A stretch of DNA of 5,887 nt from Candidatus Methylomirabilota bacterium (GCA_016180705.1 JACPAU010000118.1:1-5887); one strand, 5' to 3'; counted from the stretch's first letter, positions 1-5,582 are shown. The notes: generated from the sequence alone by a model not told the origin. Translations and numbers: made by a program.

Positions 1-133
1 CCCGTGGGGAACCCTCCCGTGGTTCCCCCCATCGGCCCAGCGCCGATGGGCCCCCCCTCCGCTACGGGGGCCCAGGGGCGGCATCCGGCGCCACCCGGAC
101 GCTGGGTCACCCAATGGATGTTGTTTGTATTAG
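1..133 (-). repeat. Stop-codon-abutting palindromic repeat, copy 1 (partial, cut by window edge)
   Basis: Bases 1-100 are the reverse complement of bases 4112-4211 with about six mismatches and no gaps, counted by eye. The similarity continues more loosely to about base 133. The visible end carries GGCGCC (87-92), ACCCGGAC (93-100), GGGTCAC (104-110), GTTTGT (123-128) and ATTAG (129-133). A 9-bp hairpin sits at 28-50. The outermost bases overlap the stop codon (TAA on the minus strand, 130-132) of the metal ATPase, so the element starts at the 3' end of that gene with no spacer. The other end lies outside the window. No protein-coding content is credible here. The role is unknown. It could be a non-autonomous mobile repeat, a transcript 3'-end structure, or both. 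Confidence 0.85.
28..50. other. Conserved 9-bp hairpin in repeat copy 1
   Basis: CCCATCGGC (28-36) and GCCGATGGG (42-50) are perfect inverted arms around a 5-base loop, ccagc. The same arms occur in repeat copy 2 at 4162-4184 with a different loop, so the stem is kept while the loop varies. There is no T-run on either side as expected of a classic intrinsic terminator. It lies about 80 bases downstream of the ATPase stop codon and could fold in that gene's 3' untranslated RNA. Confidence 0.7.
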
Positions 134-2217
134 GTCTGGCGGAGGAGGCGGGAGGAGTTGGCGAGGATCCCCAGGTCGGGCAGGGACTGGGCGGCGGCGG
201 CCAGGACGGGCGGGAGGAAGCCGAGGGCGGCCAGGGAGAGACCGGCGAGGTTGTAGGCGCCGGTGAAGAGCAGGTTCCCCTTCACCACCTTCATCGTACG
301 CCGGGCGATGCGGAAGAGCGCGGGCACGCCCGTCCAGTCTTCCATGAGCAGCGCCATGTGGCCGGCCTCCATGGCCACATTGGAGCCGGCCGCTCCCATC
401 GCGATGCCCACGTCGGCCTGGGCCAGCGCGGGCGCGTCGTTCACCCCGTCGCCCACCATGGCCACCACCCGCCCCTCCCGTTGGTACTGCTTGACGACCG
501 CGATCTTGTCCTCGGGCAGCAGGTTGGCCCGGTAGGGGACCCCGAGACGCTTGCCCAGGGCGGCGGCCGTCCGCTCGTTGTCGCCGGTGAGCAGCTCGAT
601 GTGGCGCACCCCGAGGGCGCGCACGGCCGTGAGAGCCGCCGGGACCTCCGGGCGCAGGGTGTCGGCCGCGGCAAGAAGGCCGACCAGTCCGCCGTCGCGC
701 GCGACGAACAGGAGCGTCTTGCCCTGCGCCTCCAGGGCGGCGACTTCGGGGAGGGGGGAGGCATCCGGGAGCATCCGGCGGTTCCCGGCGACGACCGCCC
801 GACCGCCGACCCGGGCCCGCACCCCCAGGCCCGGCACCGCCTCGAACGCCTCCGGCTCCCGCAGGGCCAGCCCGCGCTCCCGGGCCGCGAGCCGGACGGC
901 CTCAGCCAGGGGATGCTCGGAGTACCGCTCGGCCGAGGCCGCCAGGGCCAGCACCTCCTCCTCCGAGATCCCCTCCACCGGGACGACGTCGGTGATGCGG
1001 GGGCGACCGAGCGTCAGAGTGCCCGTTTTGTCCACGAGCAGAACGTCGGCGCGAGCCAGGGCCTCCAGGGGCCTGCCCCCCTTGATCAGCAGGCCGCGCC
1101 GGGCCGCCCCGCCGATGGAGGCCAGGATCGCGATCGGGGTCGCGAGGGCGAAGGAGCACGAGCAGGCCACGATCAGCACCGCGGCGGTGGCCAGGGGATC
1201 GTGCCGGATGAGGAAGGTCAGCAGGGCCAGCGTGGCGACCACCGGCAGGTAGTAGCCCGAGAAGTTGTCCGCCAGGCGCTGCACCTGCCCCCGGTGCGCC
1301 TCCGCTTCCTGGACCATGCGAATCACCCGGCCGAAGGTGGTCTCGGGCCCTACCTGCGCGGCCCGGACGCGCAGGGCCCCCAGCCGGGCGAGCGTGGCCG
1401 CGAACACCCGGGCGCCAGGGCCGACCTCGGCGGGCATCGCCTCGCCCGTGATGGTCGCCTGATCCACGGCTGCGTTGCCCCCGACGACCTCGCCGTCCAC
1501 CGGGATCGCCTCCCCCGGGCGGACGACGACGATCTCGCCGACGCGGACCTCGCCGACCGGCACCTCGTGCTCCGCCCCGTCCCGCTCGACGCGGGCCATC
1601 TGGGGGGCGAGCGCGCCGAGGTCCCGGACCGCACGGCGGGCGCGGCCGGCGGTGAAGGCCTCGACCGCGTCGCCCACGTGCATGAAGAACACGACGACCG
1701 CCGCCGTGGCCCACTCGCCGACGGCCAGGGCGGCGACCGCGCCCACCGTCATCAGCGTGTGGGCGATGACCCGCCCCCGAAGGGCGGCGCGGACGACCTT
1801 CCGGAAGAGGGGGTAGCCGCCCGCGAGGACCAGGGCGCCCCCGACCGGCCACGGCACGCGCCGCGTGGCCTCCTCGATGAGGCCGAGCCGCTCCCCCGCC
1901 ACCACGACGAAGAGGACCGCCCCGAAGAGGAGGCCCAGCAGGCCCAGGACGCGGCGGGAGAACGGTCTGAGCGGGACCGGCCCCGGGCGGGCCGCCGCCG
2001 CCGTGGGCACGGCGTATCCCGCATCCTCTACCGCCCGGCGGATGGCCCCCAGGTCCACCCGGGACGGGTCGAGGCGGACGACGGCCTTCTCGGCCGAGAG
2101 CAGGACGGTCACGGCCTCCACACCCGGCAACGCCGCGATGGCCTGCCTCACGTGCTGCGTGCACTCCGCGCAGTCCATGCCGCGGACCGGGACCTCGAGC
2201 GTTTGCGGGCTCGCCAC
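130..2217 (-). CDS. Heavy-metal-translocating P1B-type ATPase with a Cys-Ser-Cys membrane motif
   Basis: An ATP-driven pump of the inner membrane, most likely exporting a soft or transition metal ion. With the chosen GTG start the protein has 695 residues, normal for the family. An N-terminal HMA metal-binding domain carries GMDCAEC (residues 13-19). Predicted membrane helices lie near 89-112, 121-140, 152-169, 170-188, 321-339, 342-369, 648-668 and 669-692. The actuator TGE is at 257-259, the phosphorylated Asp of DKTGT at 396, the P1B-specific SEHP (His 435, Pro 436), TGDN near 544-547, and GDGVND at 589-594. The transport-site motif in helix 6 is C352-S-C354 followed by ATP (359-361), where copper and zinc/cadmium pumps normally have CPC, so the metal cannot be named. 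The GTG at 2217 is preferred because GGGAGAGG lies 7 bases upstream and the HMA domain begins 9 residues later; the ATG at 2274 overlaps the likely -10 box. The gene diverges from the hydrolase operon, and its stop codon touches a repeat. Confidence 0.93.
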   Translation of the reverse strand: MASPQTLEVPVRGMDCAECTQHVRQAIAALPGVEAVTVLLSAEKAVVRLDPSRVDLGAIRRAVEDAGYAVPTAAAARPGPVPLRPFSRRVLGLLGLLFGAVLFVVVAGERLGLIEEATRRVPWPVGGALVLAGGYPLFRKVVRAALRGRVIAHTLMTVGAVAALAVGEWATAAVVVFFMHVGDAVEAFTAGRARRAVRDLGALAPQMARVERDGAEHEVPVGEVRVGEIVVVRPGEAIPVDGEVVGGNAAVDQATITGEAMPAEVGPGARVFAATLARLGALRVRAAQVGPETTFGRVIRMVQEAEAHRGQVQRLADNFSGYYLPVVATLALLTFLIRHDPLATAAVLIVACSCSFALATPIAILASIGGAARRGLLIKGGRPLEALARADVLLVDKTGTLTLGRPRITDVVPVEGISEEEVLALAASAERYSEHPLAEAVRLAARERGLALREPEAFEAVPGLGVRARVGGRAVVAGNRRMLPDASPLPEVAALEAQGKTLLFVARDGGLVGLLAAADTLRPEVPAALTAVRALGVRHIELLTGDNERTAAALGKRLGVPYRANLLPEDKIAVVKQYQREGRVVAMVGDGVNDAPALAQADVGIAMGAAGSNVAMEAGHMALLMEDWTGVPALFRIARRTMKVVKGNLLFTGAYNLAGLSLAALGFLPPVLAAAAQSLPDLGILANSSRLLRQT

Positions 2218-2224
2218 GACCCTG

Positions 2225-2232
2225 CCTCTCCC
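2225..2232 (-). promoter_or_regulatory. Ribosome binding site deciding the ATPase GTG start
   Basis: On the minus strand GGGAGAGG ends 7 bases before the GTG at 2217, an almost ideal Shine-Dalgarno spacing. It supports the GTG over all upstream in-frame ATGs, which would add an arginine-rich, non-domain extension of up to 101 residues. Confidence 0.7.
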
Positions 2233-2272
2233 GAACCTTGCCCCGCGGGTGCGGGGATCTGGGCCTATCGCC

Positions 2273-2301
2273 ATTATACCTGTCCGGCCTCGCCTTGACA
2301 G
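2273..2301 (-). promoter_or_regulatory. Predicted sigma-70-type promoter for the ATPase
   Basis: Reading the minus strand, a perfect TATAAT (2278-2273) is preceded by exactly 17 bases and then CTGTCA (2301-2296), which matches TTGACA at 4 of 6 positions. Transcription would start near 2266, about 50 bases before the GTG start codon. A perfect -10 hexamer is conspicuous in DNA this GC-rich. Its -35 box overlaps that of the opposite promoter. Confidence 0.6.
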
Positions 2302-2323
2302 CGCCCGGGCGCTCCCGGAGAAT
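2295..2323 (+). promoter_or_regulatory. Predicted sigma-70-type promoter for the hydrolase-dehydrogenase operon
   Basis: A perfect TTGACA (2295-2300) is followed by a 17-base spacer and GAGAAT (2318-2323), which matches TATAAT at 4 of 6 positions. Transcription would start around 2330, only a few bases before the hydrolase ATG at 2333, implying a leaderless or nearly leaderless mRNA. The TTGACA overlaps the -35 box of the divergent ATPase promoter, so the two promoters may compete or be co-regulated. Confidence 0.5.
2300..2313. promoter_or_regulatory. Perfect 14-bp palindrome between divergent promoters; candidate operator
   Basis: AGCGCCCGGGCGCT is fully self-complementary. It fills most of the spacer of the plus-strand promoter and touches the -35 box of the minus-strand promoter. 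A dimeric regulator bound here could block or tune both directions. No regulator gene is present in the window, and short GC palindromes are more likely by chance in GC-rich DNA, so the operator role is inference. Confidence 0.35.
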
Positions 2324-2332
2324 GGCCGCGCC

Positions 2333-3094
2333 ATGTTCCCGGAGAAGGGCACCGTCTTCTTCCCCGAGCGGGGCTTCATCGGGACGCCGGCCGATGCGGG
2401 TCTCGCCTTCGAGGACGTCTTCTTCCGCACGGCCGACGGCGTGCGCCTGCACGCCTGGTGGGTCCCCCATCCCCGGGCCGCCGCCACCTGGCTGTGGTTC
2501 CACGGCAACGCCGGGAACATCTCGCACCGCCTGGAGAACCTCGTCCTCCTGCAGGAGGCCGTGCCGGTCTCCGTCTTCTTGTTCGACTACCGGGAGTACG
2601 GGCGGAGCGGGGGGGAGATCTCGAAGGCCGGCACCTTCCTGGATGCCAAGGCCGCCTACCAGGCCGCCGCGGCGCGCGACCCCCTCCCGCTCATCCTCTT
2701 CGGGCGCTCGTTAGGGACCGCCCTCGCGGTGCACGTGGCCGCGCAGCACCGGTGCGCGGGGGTGGTCCTGGAGGCCGCCTTCACGTCCAGTGCCGACGTG
2801 ATGCGCCTCTACTTCCCGTTCGTCCCCCCGCCGCGCCCTGACGCGCCCACCTACGACTCCCTGGCCCTCATCGGGAAGGTCCGCTGCCCGCTCCTGTTCC
2901 TGCACGGCGAACAGGACGAGATCATCCCGCTCGAGATGGCCCGCCGCCTCTTCGCCGCGGCCCCCGACCCCAAGCGGTTCGAGGTCATCCCGGGGGCCAG
3001 CCACAACGATACGTACGCGGTGGGGGGCCGGGCCTACTTCGAGACGCTGGCCCGCTTCGTCCGGGAGGCCGCGGCCCGGACACCCGGGGCCTGA
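2333..3094 (+). CDS. Alpha/beta hydrolase, BEM46/YfhR-like, without membrane anchor
   Basis: A serine hydrolase of unknown substrate, probably cytoplasmic, 253 residues. The oxyanion-region motif HGNAGN is at residues 57-62, the nucleophile elbow GRSLG places Ser 126, the acid is Asp 195 in GEQDEIIP, and the base is about His 224 in GASHND, so the triad is complete and in the usual order. The opening FFPERGFIGTPAD and the ADGVRLHAWWVP block match the start of the conserved domain in BEM46/YfhR-type hydrolases. Many relatives have an N-terminal membrane helix, which is absent here and not encoded just upstream. ATG 2333 is the natural start. A possible ribosome site, GGAGAA, lies at 2317-2322, 10 bases ahead, but would be lost if transcription starts near 2330. 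It is followed after 34 bp by the dehydrogenase, so the two are probably cotranscribed. The substrate could be an ester, thioester or amide; the sequence does not say. Confidence 0.88.
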   Translation: MFPEKGTVFFPERGFIGTPADAGLAFEDVFFRTADGVRLHAWWVPHPRAAATWLWFHGNAGNISHRLENLVLLQEAVPVSVFLFDYREYGRSGGEISKAGTFLDAKAAYQAAAARDPLPLILFGRSLGTALAVHVAAQHRCAGVVLEAAFTSSADVMRLYFPFVPPPRPDAPTYDSLALIGKVRCPLLFLHGEQDEIIPLEMARRLFAAAPDPKRFEVIPGASHNDTYAVGGRAYFETLARFVREAAARTPGA

Positions 3095-3118
3095 TGCACC
3101 CCGCCGCGGCCCAGTCCC

Positions 3119-3124
3119 GGAGAG
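3119..3124 (+). promoter_or_regulatory. Ribosome binding site of the dehydrogenase
   Basis: GGAGAG ends 4 bases before the ATG at 3129 and is the clear Shine-Dalgarno candidate in the short gap after the hydrolase. No promoter-like hexamers are obvious in the 34-bp gap, which fits translation from a shared mRNA. Confidence 0.6.
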
Positions 3125-3128
3125 CCCG

Positions 3129-4082
3129 ATGCGGCCCCTGCCCCGCCGGCCGGTGATCCTGGTGTACACGCCGGAGCAGGCCGACCGGTACCCGCCCCTC
3201 CTGCGGCGTGCCCTGCCAGGCGCCCGCTTTCTCTTCTGCCGGTCCCGCACCGAGGTCTTCCGGAAGATGCCCGAGGCCGAGGTGGCGTTCGGCTACCGGA
3301 TCCCTCCGGAGGCCTTCACCGCCGCCCGCCGTCTCCGCCTCATCCAGGCGGCCTCCGCCGGGGTGGACGGGCTCGTGCGGGCTCCCCTGCCGCCGGGCGT
3401 CCCCCTCTGCCGGGCCGTGGGCGTCTTCGAGGAGCGGATGGCGGAGTACGCCCTGGCCTACTTGCTGGCGGCGAGCCAGGGCGTCCCACGGATCCTGGCC
3501 CAGCAGCACAAGCGCCGCTGGGCGCCCTTCGTGCCCCGGTACCTCGAGGGACGGCTGCTCGGGATCGCCGGGTACGGGGCCATCGGTCGGACCATCGGCC
3601 GGCGGGCGCGGGCCTTCGGCATGCGCGTCTGGGGGTTGCGGCGGAGCGGCGGGCGGGCGCGGGGGGCCGAGCGGACGTTCGGACTCGAGGACCTGCGGGC
3701 GTTCCTCGCGCCCCTCGACTTCCTCGTCCTCGCCCTCCCCCTCACCCCCCTCACCCGGGGGCTCATCGGGCGGCGCGAGCTCCGGGCGATGCGGCGGACG
3801 GCCTGGCTGCTGAACATCGGCCGCGGGCCGGTTGTGGACGAGGAAGCGCTGCTCACCGCCCTGGACCGGGGCTGGATCGCGGGGGCGGTGCTGGACGTGT
3901 TCGCAAAGGAGCCGCTCCCCCCGACGCATCCTTTCTGGCGGCATCCGAAGGTCATCGTCACGCCGCACATCGCCGGCCCCGCCTTCCCGGAGCGGGAGGT
4001 CGCCCTCCTGGGCGAGAACCTGCGGCGGCTGCGCACCGGGCGGCCGCTCAAGGGGCTGGTCCGGCGGCGCCGCGGCTACTAG
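3129..4082 (+). CDS. D-isomer-specific 2-hydroxyacid dehydrogenase, probably NADP(H)-dependent (GhrA-like)
   Basis: A cytoplasmic oxidoreductase of 317 residues, expected to interconvert a 2-oxoacid and a D-2-hydroxyacid (glyoxylate or hydroxypyruvate reductase-type chemistry is plausible). The nucleotide-binding motif GYGAIG is at 148-153. The catalytic set is complete: Arg 232 in NIGRGPVVDE, Glu 261 in DVFAKEPLP, and His 280 in TPHIAG. At the end of the second Rossmann strand, where NAD-specific members usually have Asp, the sequence reads WGLRRS (168-173); these arginines suggest NADP(H). The N-terminal catalytic half (about 1-105) is divergent but contains the typical LRLIQAASAGVD segment. 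The length is normal. It follows the hydrolase closely with a good ribosome site, so the pair may act on linked small molecules, though no shared pathway can be read from sequence. Its TAG stop is the first base triplet of repeat copy 2. The exact substrate is undetermined. Confidence 0.92.
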   Translation: MRPLPRRPVILVYTPEQADRYPPLLRRALPGARFLFCRSRTEVFRKMPEAEVAFGYRIPPEAFTAARRLRLIQAASAGVDGLVRAPLPPGVPLCRAVGVFEERMAEYALAYLLAASQGVPRILAQQHKRRWAPFVPRYLEGRLLGIAGYGAIGRTIGRRARAFGMRVWGLRRSGGRARGAERTFGLEDLRAFLAPLDFLVLALPLTPLTRGLIGRRELRAMRRTAWLLNIGRGPVVDEEALLTALDRGWIAGAVLDVFAKEPLPPTHPFWRHPKVIVTPHIAGPAFPEREVALLGENLRRLRTGRPLKGLVRRRRGY

Positions 4083-4161
4083 AACAAACGAGGTAGATTG
4101 TGTGACACAGAGTCCGGGTGGCGCCGGATGCCGCCCCCCGGCCCCCGTAGCGGAGGGGGGT

Positions 4162-4184
4162 CCCATCGGCGCTTGGCCGATGGG
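4162..4184. other. Conserved 9-bp hairpin in repeat copy 2
   Basis: CCCATCGGC (4162-4170) and GCCGATGGG (4176-4184) flank the loop gcttg. The stem is identical to that in repeat copy 1 while two loop bases differ. A smaller C-run/G-run stem (CCCCCG with CGGAGGGG, about 4142-4160) lies just upstream. Placed about 80 bases past the dehydrogenase stop, it could protect or end that transcript, but it lacks a following T-run. Confidence 0.7.
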
Positions 4185-4212
4185 GGGAACCACGGGAGGG
4201 CTCCCCAGGGGG
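4182..4212 (+). other. Potential G-quadruplex motif inside repeat copy 2
   Basis: Four G-runs occur on the plus strand at 4182-4187, 4194-4196, 4198-4200 and 4208-4212, with loops of 6, 1 and 7 bases, meeting the usual G3+N1-7 rule. The first three runs and the loops aaccac and a are kept in copy 1, where the last loop is 8 bases. The first run shares bases with the 9-bp hairpin, so the two folds would compete. High G content makes chance matches common. Confidence 0.35.
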
Positions 4213-4281
4213 CCCGGGGGCCCGGGTGGCGCCGGCGCCAGGACCCGGACGGTGTCACTTTCGTGCTGTCGTTTGTATTAG

Positions 4282-4348
4282 AATGGCGGGTGGGGGCGGC
4301 GGCCGACCCCAGTCCGCTCCCCGCTCGCTCCGCTGCCCATGAGGTGCG
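4282..4348 (+). other. Short leader between the repeat and RNase D, no recognised signal
   Basis: These 67 bases are GC-rich with no clear promoter hexamers at proper spacing. GAGG at 4341-4344 lies 4 bases before the RNase D ATG and may act as its ribosome site. A TGA at 4340-4342 is in frame with RNase D, which excludes any upstream extension of that protein. Confidence 0.5.
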
Positions 4349-5557
4349 ATGGCCCCTGAGCCCGTCATCATCGACACGCCCGATGCCCTCGCCGGGGTCC
4401 TCGACGCCGTCCTGGCCGCCCCGGTCGTCGCCCTCGACACCGAGGCGGACTCCTTCCACCATTACTACGAGAAGCTCTGCCTCCTCCAGGTCGCCACGCC
4501 CGACCGCGAGGCCCTCCTGGACCCGCTCGCCGCTCTGGACCTGCAGCCGCTCACCAAGATCCTGGAAGGAAAGCGCCTCGTCCTGCACGGGGGCGACTAC
4601 GATCTCCGGCTCCTGAACCGGCACTTCGGGTTCGTCCCCCGCGACCTCTTCGACACCATGCTGGCGGCGCAACTGCTCGGGCGGAAGGAACTCAGCCTGG
4701 CGGCCCTCATCCAGCGGTACTTCGGCGTCGCGATGGACAAGCGCGTCCAGCGCGCGGACTGGTCCCGGCGGCCGCTCCCCCCGGACCTCGCCGCCTACGC
4801 CTTGGGCGACATCCGCTACCTGCTCCCGCTGGCGGAGCGGCTCGAGGCCGAACTCGCGGCGCGCGGCCGCCTGGCGTGGCACCAGGAGTCCTGCGAGCGC
4901 CTGGCCGCGACCCGCTTCATCCCGCGCGAGCCGGACCCGCACCGGGAGTGGCGGGTCCGGGGGAGCCACACCCTGCCGCCCGGGGCGCTCGCCGTCCTCC
5001 GGGAACTCTGGGGCTGGCGCGAGGCCGTGGCGCGGGAGCGGGATCAGGCGGCCTTCCGCATCATCGGGAGCGAGTACCTGGTGAGCCTGGCGGCGAAGGC
5101 GGTCGCGGCGGGAACCGGGGGGATCCCGGCGGGCCTGAAGCTCCCCCGCAACATCACCGGAGCCCTCCGCGAGGGGCTGGACGCGGCCATCGCCCGGGCG
5201 CTCGCCCTCCCCCCCGAGGCCTGGCCGGTCCTCCCCGAGCGGGAGCGCCCGCCCCAGGACCCGAGCCTGGGCCCCCGCGTCGCCCGGCTCCGCGAGGTGC
5301 GGGACGCCGCCGCGAAAGACCTCGATCTCGACCCTGCACTCGTCGCCCCCAAGGCGAGCCTCATGGCCATCGCCGCCGCCCGCCCGAGCACGCTCGAGGA
5401 GATCCGGGCCCTCGATGTCCTGTACCGGTGGCAGGTGGACCTCCTCGGGCCGGACCTCCTGAAGGCCCTGGCCCCGCCCGTGCCCGTGCCCGGGCGGCGC
5501 CGGCGCAGACGGCGGCGGCGCCGCCGCGCCGCCACCGCGCCCTCCCCCACGACTTGA
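4349..5557 (+). CDS. rnd: Ribonuclease D (DEDDy 3'-5' exoribonuclease) with arginine-rich C-terminus
   Basis: A cytoplasmic exoribonuclease that trims 3' ends of tRNA precursors and other small structured RNAs with two metal ions. The 402 residues are near the usual length. The catalytic DEDDy set is intact: Asp 30 and Glu 32 in ALDTEAD, Asp 85 in HGGDYDLRLL, and Tyr 150 with Asp 154 in YALGDIRYL. After the nuclease domain (about 5-175), a first HRDC domain covers about 207-285 and a second helical HRDC-like region about 305-375, the expected order for RNase D. The protein ends in PVPVPG, then eleven consecutive arginines (383-393), then a short Ala/Pro/Ser/Thr tail. The arginine run is likely an RNA-contacting tail and is unusual in purity. 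ATG 4349 is the first possible start because an in-frame TGA lies 7 bases before it. The promoter is not evident; it is separated from the upstream operon by repeat copy 2. Confidence 0.94.
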   Translation: MAPEPVIIDTPDALAGVLDAVLAAPVVALDTEADSFHHYYEKLCLLQVATPDREALLDPLAALDLQPLTKILEGKRLVLHGGDYDLRLLNRHFGFVPRDLFDTMLAAQLLGRKELSLAALIQRYFGVAMDKRVQRADWSRRPLPPDLAAYALGDIRYLLPLAERLEAELAARGRLAWHQESCERLAATRFIPREPDPHREWRVRGSHTLPPGALAVLRELWGWREAVARERDQAAFRIIGSEYLVSLAAKAVAAGTGGIPAGLKLPRNITGALREGLDAAIARALALPPEAWPVLPERERPPQDPSLGPRVARLREVRDAAAKDLDLDPALVAPKASLMAIAAARPSTLEEIRALDVLYRWQVDLLGPDLLKALAPPVPVPGRRRRRRRRRRRAATAPSPTT

Positions 5558-5582
5558 CTCCTCCGGCCCATTCTGGTAGAGG
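5554..5582 (+). promoter_or_regulatory. Predicted promoter for the aminotransferase gene
   Basis: TTGACT (5554-5559, 5 of 6 to the -35 consensus) overlaps the RNase D stop codon. It is followed by a 17-base spacer and TAGAGG (5577-5582, 3 of 6), which is directly preceded by TGG, an extended -10 pattern. Transcription would start near 5589, about 20 bases before the aminotransferase ATG. The weak -10 keeps confidence modest. Confidence 0.4.

Larger units (their letters stand above)
4080..4281 (+). repeat. Stop-codon-abutting palindromic repeat, copy 2 (complete, about 200 bp)
   Basis: This fills most of the 266-base gap between the dehydrogenase and RNase D. It has imperfect terminal inverted repeats made of paired blocks: ACAAACG (4084-4090) with CGTTTGT (4270-4276), GTGACAC (4102-4108) with GTGTCAC (4252-4258), GTCCGGGT (4112-4119) with ACCCGGAC (4243-4250), and GGCGCC (4120-4125) with GGCGCC (4234-4239). 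The spacing between the first two blocks is 11 bases on both sides. The left half is about 94% identical, inverted, to bases 1-100. The left end begins at the dehydrogenase TAG stop; the right end reads GTTTGTATTAG, the same as the visible end of copy 1. There is no transposase and no obvious perfect target-site duplication. It behaves like a MITE-like or REP-like non-autonomous repeat. A transcript crossing it could fold into a long stem. Confidence 0.85.

Noticed and set aside
4..2298. 764-codon plus-strand open frame opposite the ATPase
   Set aside because: It is antisense to a fully motif-supported ATPase, has low-complexity Gly/Arg/His/Asp-rich composition and no recognisable domain. Its first codons translate the repeat. 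GC-rich DNA commonly gives such shadows.
2218..2520. Longer ATPase starts (ATG at 2520 or 2274)
   Set aside because: The extension is not domain-like, overlaps the hydrolase gene and the predicted -10 box, and the GTG at 2217 has a strong ribosome site.
902..2527. 541-codon minus-strand open frame in another phase of the ATPase
   Set aside because: It is a Gly/Arg/Pro-rich shadow of the real gene and runs past both the divergent promoter and the hydrolase start.
2985..4193. 402-codon minus-strand open frame opposite the dehydrogenase
   Set aside because: It overlaps a complete D-2-hydroxyacid dehydrogenase with all catalytic residues. Its start lies inside the repeat and its composition is shadow-like.
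4279..4284. TAGAAT at the right end of repeat copy 2 as a -10 box for RNase D
   Set aside because: It matches 5 of 6 positions, but no acceptable -35 hexamer lies 15-19 bases upstream; the nearest, GTGTCA, is 21 bases away.
5512..5527. 16-bp palindrome near the end of RNase D as a terminator
   Set aside because: It is inside the coding sequence, encodes the arginine tail, and has no T-run after it.
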